Shown here one piece after another: positions 34,913-42,981 of a DNA stretch of 64,000 nucleotides. The notes below the pieces were generated by a model. It ran no database searches. It worked only from the letters and a program-made list of their open reading frames with translations, and had not been told where the DNA came from. Every line of letters starts with the position of its first letter. Position 1 is the stretch's first letter. Both the position numbers and the translations under genes were made by a program. This DNA is from JBCBRD01 sp039819785 (GTDB lineage Bacteria > Pseudomonadota > Alphaproteobacteria > Rhizobiales > Hyphomicrobiaceae). Location of the stretch: positions 54,187 through 118,186 of the forward strand of contig JBCBRH010000009.1 of NCBI GenBank assembly GCA_039819785.1, written 5' to 3'.

Positions 34913-36517
34913 TCAGTCGCGCGGTTTGGGCCGGCTAAGCGTGCGTGCAAGAACACGTCCAGCCCCAACCGCTTGCGACAGCACGGTGCGCCAGCTGGTG
35001 CCCTTGTCTGCACCCCGCACGCACCTGAGGAGCTGCGCACTTTTTGCCTCTGGAAGCCGCTCGGCAAGCTTTGCCCACACCACATCGACATTGTAGGCGG
35101 GACGCTCCGGCGCGAGGCTCACGGGAACAATATCGCTGGGCGAAACCTGCAAGTCTTCACCGATGGCAACCAGTGCATCACGGATTGCGCGAGACTTTGC
35201 ATCATCTTCGTCCTCGATATCGTAAGGCGGAGCCCAGACGTTGAAGGGTCGCAGACGATCAATGTGGGTTGCCACAAAAACCACCGGAGGCGGGCGGCGA
35301 TCCATGAGTTCCGCAAACGCAGATCGCAGTGATCCCAACACATCTGCGTCAAGTGCCCGGTCGGCCCGATTGGACGGCACGACCCAAATGATCAAGTCGC
35401 TGGCCAGGGCGTTTTCAATGATGCGCGCCACATCGACGGCAGGGGTCAGGCCAGGGCTGTCCGTCAACACCACCGCGGGCATACCCGGACGCTGAACCTC
35501 ATACCCTTGATAGTCACTGGTGGCGGGTAAACTATCGACGGCGGCCTGAACATCATCTGCCAAGGCGTTGATCAAACTGGTCTTGCCCACCCCCTGCTGA
35601 CCGGCAACCAGAAAGCGTAATGGTTCGCTCAGAGCTTGTGACTGGCCCGACCGATCAGCGGCAGTCTGCGCGCTCACATATCCGGCAAGGTCATCATCCG
35701 ACACGCGCAGACGGCCACTGTAGAGTTCAATCGCCGCCTGACCGACTTCACGCACATAGGCTTGAGCCAGACGCTTGGCGAGATCTTCGCGCAAGCCTTC
35801 CATGGCCGCCTTGCTCATGCGCTCGCGGATTTCCTGCGTGGCCGCCGCAAGCGGATTAGCCAGCCGCAACACCCGCCACAGGTCATACGCTTTGTTTGCG
35901 ACGTCCAGATAAGACCTCCATTTGTAGACGCCCATCACCTGCCCGACGGTCAACCGATCGCCCAGCGGAACATTCTTGATGATCATCGGCCGCAACCGCT
36001 GAGCAATCCGTTCAAGAAGTGACAAGGCTTCAGGCGCCGTAAATTGCCAGATGGCATTCTCATCCGATGGATGCATCTCACGCGCAACGCACTCCACGGT
36101 TCGCAGGCCAAGTGCAATAACGTCCTCACGACTGCCAAGCTGTTTGGGGTCAACATCGAGCGCCAGCACTTCAACCGCCTTGAGGGCCGCGGCCTCCCGG
36201 GGTGTCGGCAGCGAGGTATCGTCAACGGAATGGTGCGCGGCATCAGCCCCGCCGACATCTGAGCGGTCACCCATGCGACCACCCTGGGATGCGGCCGAGG
36301 GCTTTTGCAACGCAACCTTACGAATGCGCGAAAGCAGAGCGGCCCGCCCGGCAAAGACGAGGATCGACAAGACCACGGTGGCAGCCAGCCAGTACGGCAG
36401 GTAACCGTTTTGCCAGAGCCAGAGCCAGCCAAATGGAACGACGCTCAAGACCGGTAACGCAATGACCAGAGCCAGACTGACGAACGCGATCAACGTGGAG
36501 AGGTTATCGCCCTTCAT
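34913..36517 (-). CDS. membrane-anchored GTPase
   Basis: The 534-residue protein starts with two membrane helices (about residues 8-30 and 40-60). A helical middle region (110-300) leads to a P-loop GTPase domain: G1 GQQGVGKT (306-313), G3 DSPG (353-356) and G4 THID (417-420, the THxD form used by several dynamin-like and Era-like GTPases). The last 60 residues are basic. I cannot assign a named family beyond the Era/YcjF-like GTPases. Its first four bases overlap the end of the next gene upstream, a second GTPase, so the two are surely co-translated and may form a pair. Function is unknown; membrane remodelling or a stress role is only a guess. Confidence 0.75.
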   Translation of the reverse strand: MKGDNLSTLIAFVSLALVIALPVLSVVPFGWLWLWQNGYLPYWLAATVVLSILVFAGRAALLSRIRKVALQKPSAASQGGRMGDRSDVGGADAAHHSVDDTSLPTPREAAALKAVEVLALDVDPKQLGSREDVIALGLRTVECVAREMHPSDENAIWQFTAPEALSLLERIAQRLRPMIIKNVPLGDRLTVGQVMGVYKWRSYLDVANKAYDLWRVLRLANPLAAATQEIRERMSKAAMEGLREDLAKRLAQAYVREVGQAAIELYSGRLRVSDDDLAGYVSAQTAADRSGQSQALSEPLRFLVAGQQGVGKTSLINALADDVQAAVDSLPATSDYQGYEVQRPGMPAVVLTDSPGLTPAVDVARIIENALASDLIIWVVPSNRADRALDADVLGSLRSAFAELMDRRPPPVVFVATHIDRLRPFNVWAPPYDIEDEDDAKSRAIRDALVAIGEDLQVSPSDIVPVSLAPERPAYNVDVVWAKLAERLPEAKSAQLLRCVRGADKGTSWRTVLSQAVGAGRVLARTLSRPKPRD

Positions 36518-37785
36518 TCCTGACCACGTCCCGGTGTCTTGGCGGTAGCGGATGTATGCGTCCCCGCAAGGCCGATGGCATCTTTGAGCGCATCAGCATA
36601 GGCATTGCGCACATCGCCCGTATCAAACCCGGCAAGAGCGCGGTGCTTCAGATAATACGTGGCCGCCTGGCCGAGTGCGTATGTGGTCGCAAAACTCGTG
36701 GCCGCTGCTGTCGCAGCCCCAATGGTCTGGCCATAACCAGGCACCAATTTCACCACCTGCCGCGCGCCCAAGGACACCAGCAACCGCGACACGACCCCAA
36801 CGCCCAGGCAGGCGGCAAATTCGCCCAAGGTGCGCCGGTCCCAAGTGACGCTGAAATGATCACCGACCTGCTTCAGAAGCCGCGCTTGCACGGCAGGAAC
36901 AGCCAACGCCCCCGCAATCGGCACGACATCCACCGCTGCAGCGACCCGCGCATGTCCCACAATCTGCGATCGCAAACGCGAAGCCACACGGTCACCACTG
37001 GCCGCCTGAAGCGTTTTGAGAGTGGCCACGAGCGCGTCTGGCGCAGACGTCGCAATCTCCTGAAGAAGCGCCTCGCGACCATAGTCCGGTGGGTCAAAGC
37101 CATCTTCCGGTTGCGTAAAATCAATTGCGACAAACGAAAGTGCGCCGCGACCAGGCACCTCCTTGAACAAAGAACGCTGATAGTTGAGCGCACGCATCAG
37201 TTCAGGCAGCGCCGCCTGGGTATCTTCCGCCCTAGGCCCTGCCTCAAGGTCGGGATAAAAAGGATAGGGCAACGGCAACGACCGCCCAGCGGGCAGACCT
37301 TCATGAAGGCAGGTCTGCGCAACAACTACCGGCCAGTCCGGATGGCGGGCACGGACGGTCTTGATGACATCAACGACAAGGTCCTGTTGCGGGTCCATCG
37401 CCCGCAAGGTCGCAACGATCAGATGCGCCCGGCTTTCGCATTCCGCCATGTCCTCCGCCGCATCATATCCAGCTTCGCCAAGGCCGCGGGTGTCGAGAAA
37501 GCGGATGAGCGGCGCCTCGGGCGGAAAATCGAAAATCCGGGACGTTCGTGTGCAGGCCTTGAAACCGCTCCCGACTTCAGCGTTGGAAGATTGTGTGAGC
37601 GTTTGAACGATGGACGTTTTGCCAGCCTGAACTTTGCCCAACATCCAAATGACGGGCGCTTCCGCCAACGCTGTTTCCACAATCCTGGCATCTTTGTCCG
37701 GAGCCTCATCAGACGCCATCAGCCGAGCCCAAAGATCGGTCACGCGGCTAAAAACGGTTCGAGTCTCTTGCGCTTGATGCGCCAC
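36514..37785 (-). CDS. GTPase with DUF697-like hydrophobic C-terminal domain
   Basis: The 423-residue protein has a P-loop GKVQAGKTS (residues 50-58) and a G3 segment DTRGLGE starting at residue 98. The expected G4 NKxD is not seen; the matching strand reads VVVAQTCLHEG, so guanine specificity may be altered. The C-terminal half has Gly/Ala-rich hydrophobic helices (VDVVPIAGALAVPAVQARLL, GYGQTIGAATAAATSFATTY) like those of DUF697 proteins. The start is a GTG at 37785 with GAGG about twelve bases upstream. It overlaps the downstream GTPase gene by four bases (ATGA). Confidence 0.72.
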   Translation of the reverse strand: MAHQAQETRTVFSRVTDLWARLMASDEAPDKDARIVETALAEAPVIWMLGKVQAGKTSIVQTLTQSSNAEVGSGFKACTRTSRIFDFPPEAPLIRFLDTRGLGEAGYDAAEDMAECESRAHLIVATLRAMDPQQDLVVDVIKTVRARHPDWPVVVAQTCLHEGLPAGRSLPLPYPFYPDLEAGPRAEDTQAALPELMRALNYQRSLFKEVPGRGALSFVAIDFTQPEDGFDPPDYGREALLQEIATSAPDALVATLKTLQAASGDRVASRLRSQIVGHARVAAAVDVVPIAGALAVPAVQARLLKQVGDHFSVTWDRRTLGEFAACLGVGVVSRLLVSLGARQVVKLVPGYGQTIGAATAAATSFATTYALGQAATYYLKHRALAGFDTGDVRNAYADALKDAIGLAGTHTSATAKTPGRGQE

Positions 37786-37957
37786 GGCAAATACGTCCTC
37801 GAATGAAAGTGCGGCTCGGCATCAAGACATCTAGCACATAAAGCCTGATAGCTGATCGAGGTTGCGCCAGCGTTCGCCCACGGTCATAAACATCGGGTCG
37901 TTCGAAGCCGGCTTCAAGTGTACCGCAGGGACGGCTGTGTCCCGTCACGCACCCGCG

Positions 37958-38656
37958 CTACGATCCAACAGGCGGGGTCGGCATGATCAACAATTCATGC
38001 ACATCCACACTATCGGGTTGGGTGAGGGCGTAGACCACACCGCGTGCCACGTCATCCGCATGAAGCGCATCGGGCTTTGGATCATCGAAAAACGGCGTAT
38101 CCACCATGCCCGGTTCGATCAGCGTCACCCGGACGCCAGTCCCACGAAGTTCTTCACGCAACCCATAGCCAATGGCCGAAACGGCCCATTTCGAGGCCGA
38201 ATACATCGAACCGGGCAACGTTCGGCGCCCTGCCACCGATCCCGTGATCAGCACATGGCCTCTTGAAGCCTTGATGGCTGCCAACGAGGCGCGCAGCGTA
38301 TACGCGACACCAAGAATGTTGACGTTGACGATCTGCTGCCAGGACTCGATCGGTGCAGATGAAAAGCCTCCTGGCCGCCCGCCCGTACCTGCGTTGGCAA
38401 AAACGGCATCGATACTGCCAAAGCGCTCAATCGTGTCGGCAACCATCTTTTCTTGCTGACCATAGTCCGTCACATCGCAAACAAAACCGGCTGCATCATC
38501 ACCCAGCTCGCCAACAAGCTTTTCAATCGCCTCAGCCGATCTGGCAGCGAGCGCGACACGATAGCCCGCCGCAATCGCTTTGTGGGCCGTGGCCGCCCCA
38601 ATACCCGTTGAGCCACCCGTGATCAGCAGAACCTTCTTATCACTCATAATCTTCAC
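37958..38656 (-). CDS. short-chain dehydrogenase/reductase
   Basis: The 232-residue protein is a classical SDR: the cofactor motif TGGSTGIG near residues 13-20, a FANAGTGG segment (the NAG motif), the catalytic Ser in TGSVAG, and the YSASK pair (Tyr and Lys) near residue 155. The acidic residue that would favour NAD over NADP is absent (LAARS), which hints at NADP(H). A GTG at 38656 has AGGA five bases before it; the ATG at 38647 is also possible. Substrate is unknown. It stands alone, divergent from the aminopeptidase gene. Confidence 0.88.
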   Translation of the reverse strand: MKIMSDKKVLLITGGSTGIGAATAHKAIAAGYRVALAARSAEAIEKLVGELGDDAAGFVCDVTDYGQQEKMVADTIERFGSIDAVFANAGTGGRPGGFSSAPIESWQQIVNVNILGVAYTLRASLAAIKASRGHVLITGSVAGRRTLPGSMYSASKWAVSAIGYGLREELRGTGVRVTLIEPGMVDTPFFDDPKPDALHADDVARGVVYALTQPDSVDVHELLIMPTPPVGS

Positions 38657-38884
38657 GACTTTCCTAAATCAATGCCTCGACCAGACTGTGCGAACTGCCT
38701 CTTTGTTTTCAGACAACCCCGCTCCAGCCGCGTCCGACTGCCTCTTGAACCGAAAAACGATTGACGCTTTGGCACCAGCGCCGATCATTTACAGACGGCT
38801 GATCAGTGGTCATAACCCTTCGTTGGGTCCTGCAGTCGCAGGCAAACCTGGCGCAAACGGCCATCCGCACACCAAGAGCACACG

Positions 38885-41545
38885 ATGAGACCTGATACAC
38901 CACGCACCATTCGCCTGAAGGACTACCGCCCCTCATCTCATGTGATAACGCACGTCGATCTCAACGTCAGCCTCCACCCCACTGAGACGCGCGTCACGGC
39001 GAAACTCAAAATCAATAAGAACCCGGCGAGTTCTCAAAAAAGCAAGGACCTGATCCTCGATGGCGAAGGTCTCGATCTCAAGCACATCGCCATCAATGGG
39101 ACCGAACTGACGGGTAAGGACTTCAAGCGATCCGACACTTCCTTGCGGATTGCAAAGGTTCCCGACACTTTCGAACTTACGACAACCGTCATCATCAACC
39201 CCGAAGCCAACAAGGCGCTTCAGGGGCTTTATCTGTCGCGCGGCATCTATTGCACGCAATGCGAAGCTGAGGGCTTCCGGCGGATCACGTACTTCCTGGA
39301 CCGCCCGGATATTTTGTCCACCTACAAGGTACGCATTGAAGCCGAAGCTGACGAGGCCGCCGTTCTTCTATCCAATGGTAATCCGTTGGAGCGTGGAACA
39401 GTTGCAGGTGGCAAGCGCCATTATGCGGTGTGGCGCGACCCTCATCCCAAGCCGTGTTATCTTTTCGCCCTCGTGGGTGGCAACCTAAGCTCCATCTCAT
39501 CAACGTTCAAAACCATGTCGGGCCGCTCCGTCGATCTCCGGATCTATGTGGAGCATGGCAAGGAAGACCGTGCTGGCTGGGCGATGGAATCGTTGAAACG
39601 ATCCATGACATGGGACGAAGAACGCTTTGGGCGTGAATACGACCTCGACGTTTTCAACATCGTCGCGGTGTCCCATTTCAACATGGGCGCAATGGAGAAC
39701 AAAGGCCTCAACATCTTCAATGACCGGCTGATCCTCGCCTCACCCGATAAGGCCACCGATGCAATCTACCAGTCCATCGAAGGTGTGGTCGCCCATGAAT
39801 ACTTTCACAATTGGACCGGCAATCGCATCACCTGCCGGGACTGGTTCCAACTTTGCCTGAAAGAGGGACTGACGGTTTATCGGGACCAGGAATTCTCATC
39901 CGATATCCGTGTCCGGACCGTCCAACGCATCCGCGAAGTGCGCCACCTGCGCGCTCACCAGTTCCCCGAAGACGCAGGCCCGCTTGCCCACCCGGTCAGA
40001 CCCGACAGCTATATCGAAATCAACAACTTCTACACCTCGACCGTCTACGACAAGGGTGCAGAGCTTGTGCGGATGCTGGCAACCATCATCGGCGAAGACA
40101 GTTTCCGAGCGGGAATGGATCTCTTCTTTGACCGCCACGACGGAGACGCAGCCACAATCGAAGACTTTCTGACCTGCTTTGAAGAAGCAGCCGGTCAAGA
40201 CCTCAGTCACTTCAAACTCTGGTACCATCAAGCCGGCACACCTCGGGTCAGATGCCACACAACGCACGATGAAAAACGGCAAAAACTCACTGTAGAACTC
40301 GAACAGGAAACACCACCTACGCCTGGCCAGAGCAAGAAAAAGCCCGTCCATATCCCCGTCCGTTTCGGACTTCTAAATGCCGATGGCGAAGATCTGCACA
40401 AGCCCGTGCAGGGAGAACCTGACACGACCTCAGCAGATCTCATTCACCTCACAAAAAAACGCCAGAAATTCGTTTTTGAAGATATCGAACATTGCCCGGT
40501 GGTCTCTCTGTTTCGAGATTTCTCGGCGCCTGTCGTCGTGGATTTCGACCGCAGTGACGCCGATCTCGAATTCCTCGGCACCCACGATTCCGATGGTTTC
40601 AATCGATGGCAGGCAATCAATACACTGGCCACCCGCCTGATTGTCGGACGGATCGAAAAGCTGAAAGGCGCAACCTCGACACCAACACCATCAGGTCTGA
40701 TACGCGTGCTCTCAACTGCATTGGAGGACGACAGTCTCGAAACGGGTTTTAAAGCTGAGCTTTTGAAACTCCCAAGCCAGATGGACATCGCGCGCGAGAT
40801 CGGCGCCCAAGTCGACCCCGGCCTGATTTACAAAGCCCACAAACAGGTCACCGCTACAATCGGGCGGAAGCTCGCCGAGCAATTGGAGGCGGTCTACAAA
40901 GCGATGTCGTCGACCGCCACATTCTCAGCAGAACCCGAACAGATGGCGAAGCGGGCACTGCGGAATGCCGCCCTGACCCTCCTGACCGCACGCGGCAAGG
41001 ACGATGATCTGAAACGCCTGACCAAACACTATCAGCGCGCCCGCAACATGACGGAAGCGGCCCACGCCCTTTTCCTTTTGGCAGGTCAGGGGACGGCCCA
41101 TAGCCAACCAGCACTCGACCATTTCTATCGCAAATGGAAAAAGGACCACCTCGTCATCGACACGTGGTTCGCAGCCATCGGCCAAGCCCCGCGCGCCTCA
41201 GCGTTGGCCAACATCAAACGTGCGCTGAAAGACCCCGCCTTTGATTATTACACCCCCAACAAAGTCCGGGCCCTGGTCGGCAGCTTCGCCATGCACAACC
41301 CATCGCGATTTCACGCCGCAAACGGTAGCGGGTACCGCTTCTTCGCCGACCAGATCATTCACGTAGATCGCTTCAACCCGCAACTGGCCGCACGACTGCT
41401 GGGTGCGATGGGATCCTGGAGCGTTTTGGAGCACAACCGCCGGGAGTTGGCCCGCGCCGAACTCAAAAGAATCGCCAAAACAAAGGGCTTGTCGCGAGAT
41501 ACCTTTGAAATCGTTGGGAAAATGACCAAAAACTCCGACGGCTGA
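38885..41545 (+). CDS. pepN: aminopeptidase N (M1 family zinc peptidase)
   Basis: The 886-residue protein is an M1 zinc aminopeptidase that trims N-terminal residues from peptides in the cytosol. It shows the exopeptidase motif GAMEN (about residue 274), the zinc site HEYFHNWTGNR with the second Glu in LKEGLTVYRDQEF some 19 residues later, and the catalytic Tyr region NFYTSTVYDKGAELVRM. The length and the C-terminal helical half fit the gammaproteobacterial PepN-type subfamily. There is no signal peptide. It is monocistronic on the plus strand, followed after 165 bases by a kinase-like gene. Confidence 0.95.
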   Translation: MRPDTPRTIRLKDYRPSSHVITHVDLNVSLHPTETRVTAKLKINKNPASSQKSKDLILDGEGLDLKHIAINGTELTGKDFKRSDTSLRIAKVPDTFELTTTVIINPEANKALQGLYLSRGIYCTQCEAEGFRRITYFLDRPDILSTYKVRIEAEADEAAVLLSNGNPLERGTVAGGKRHYAVWRDPHPKPCYLFALVGGNLSSISSTFKTMSGRSVDLRIYVEHGKEDRAGWAMESLKRSMTWDEERFGREYDLDVFNIVAVSHFNMGAMENKGLNIFNDRLILASPDKATDAIYQSIEGVVAHEYFHNWTGNRITCRDWFQLCLKEGLTVYRDQEFSSDIRVRTVQRIREVRHLRAHQFPEDAGPLAHPVRPDSYIEINNFYTSTVYDKGAELVRMLATIIGEDSFRAGMDLFFDRHDGDAATIEDFLTCFEEAAGQDLSHFKLWYHQAGTPRVRCHTTHDEKRQKLTVELEQETPPTPGQSKKKPVHIPVRFGLLNADGEDLHKPVQGEPDTTSADLIHLTKKRQKFVFEDIEHCPVVSLFRDFSAPVVVDFDRSDADLEFLGTHDSDGFNRWQAINTLATRLIVGRIEKLKGATSTPTPSGLIRVLSTALEDDSLETGFKAELLKLPSQMDIAREIGAQVDPGLIYKAHKQVTATIGRKLAEQLEAVYKAMSSTATFSAEPEQMAKRALRNAALTLLTARGKDDDLKRLTKHYQRARNMTEAAHALFLLAGQGTAHSQPALDHFYRKWKKDHLVIDTWFAAIGQAPRASALANIKRALKDPAFDYYTPNKVRALVGSFAMHNPSRFHAANGSGYRFFADQIIHVDRFNPQLAARLLGAMGSWSVLEHNRRELARAELKRIAKTKGLSRDTFEIVGKMTKNSDG

Positions 41546-41710
41546 CTATGGCACTTAGGCATCGGCCTGCCAGCACCATCGCAAAACAGGGATTTAATAT
41601 CCTCGACAGGCGAATCGACTTCGAGCGATGATGATGTGGCGATTCGGAGGCGCGTACGGGGACCGAATCAGCAGGGCAAATCGAAGACTTTATTCCGGGG
41701 GGAATACGGC

Positions 41711-42928
41711 ATGGCTTGGACACTGTCCGCCAGCTCACGGGAGAGCTATGCGCACGTGAATGGTCGTTCGCATTCGACAGGGGATGGGAATCCTGCTGTC
41801 CAGCCTGGCGTCTCGACCGAACTAACCTGGGGTTCGACAAGGTCCATCGCTTTGGTTGTGCTGATCGCCTTGCAGGTTGCAGCCGTGGCTGCGATCGCCA
41901 GCCAACCAACTCTGACTGAAGGACTGATCTGGGTTGTGACCGCATTGGGCATGGCATCCGTTATCGGTCTTGCGGCAACCCTTGGCGAACATCTCAAAAC
42001 CAAAAGACCTCAGGTCGTTCACAGTCTCGACAATGGCACTCATCGTGAAGGCATTGAGACTACGACAGTAACAGCGTTGGAGTTTTCTCAACCGGCACTT
42101 GAAAACCGAGACATCCCGCTGGATCAGCCCCTCACCACACATTCCAGTGGACGCGCACCTCAAACGCAGCAAACCCAGAGTGCGACATGCCCAAGTTCGG
42201 CTGTTCCCCACGATGTGCTCACCGAACTCCTTCAGCAGGTACATCACGAACTGCGCACCCCACTGAACGCGGTAATCGGTTTCACTGACCTGATGCAAAA
42301 GGAAACATTTGGTCCCCTGGGTTCGCCTCGCTACGCCGAATATCTGAACCACATCCGTGAAAGTGGCGAACTGCTTTTGAAATCGGCGGAAGAAACGTTG
42401 GCCATGACAACCGTATTGGCCACCACCACTGACGCCGATACCTCCCAAAAGCATCATCAGGATAACGCATGCATCACTGATCTAGCCACACAGGCCTGGG
42501 CCAAGCTCCCCATCGATCTGACCCGGCTGGGGTTCACGCTGTCCATCAGCGGCAGTTCAGCAAGACTGCTGGGGGATGAAACGACAATCGTCCAAGCCCT
42601 GACAAACCTGCTGTCTGAGGCCATCGCTCAGTCGCAGGCCTCAGGCGTCATCACCTTATCGGCCTCTGTCATCAACCACATGATCCATGTCGAGGTTCGC
42701 GGCGCGGACCCACTGCCTGACACGGCAACATCAACGCCTTCCCTAGACCTATGCATCGCAAGAACGTTACTCCAGCAATACGGCGGTGGTGTTTTAACCG
42801 ACGCGACACCTGGCAATCGCTGGCGGGCCCTCACCACGTTCGAACATGCACGGCAAACCGACTTGTTCAATGAACCGCACGCGAATTTCACTGACTATTC
42901 GCCTGCGAACGAATACCACGTTGCCTGA
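41711..42928 (+). CDS. histidine kinase-like membrane protein with degenerate ATPase domain
   Basis: The 405-residue protein has two membrane helices (about residues 45-65 and 72-92) with almost no loop between, a polar region, and a good HisKA dimerisation/phosphoacceptor helix (HHELRTPLNAVIGFTDLM, likely phospho-His 179). The ATPase part is degraded: the N-box reads TNLLSEAIAQ, no DxGxG G1 box is seen where RGADPLPDT stands, and the G2 region reads SLDLCIARTLLQQYGG in place of GLGL. It probably cannot bind ATP normally and may act as a phosphotransfer or scaffold protein. The ATG at 41711 has GGGGGA eight bases upstream; the frame is open to 41636. No response regulator is adjacent. Confidence 0.72.
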   Translation: MAWTLSASSRESYAHVNGRSHSTGDGNPAVQPGVSTELTWGSTRSIALVVLIALQVAAVAAIASQPTLTEGLIWVVTALGMASVIGLAATLGEHLKTKRPQVVHSLDNGTHREGIETTTVTALEFSQPALENRDIPLDQPLTTHSSGRAPQTQQTQSATCPSSAVPHDVLTELLQQVHHELRTPLNAVIGFTDLMQKETFGPLGSPRYAEYLNHIRESGELLLKSAEETLAMTTVLATTTDADTSQKHHQDNACITDLATQAWAKLPIDLTRLGFTLSISGSSARLLGDETTIVQALTNLLSEAIAQSQASGVITLSASVINHMIHVEVRGADPLPDTATSTPSLDLCIARTLLQQYGGGVLTDATPGNRWRALTTFEHARQTDLFNEPHANFTDYSPANEYHVA

Positions 42929-42981
42929 TGGCTGACGCCATAAGTATAAACACCAGCCGCAGTTGGCCCTGATACGCTGGA

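Noticed and set aside
36556..37806. 416-residue plus-strand frame opposite the GTPase gene
   Set aside because: The minus strand has a clear P-loop, a G3 box and coupling to its neighbour; the plus frame is basic, Arg/His-rich and featureless.
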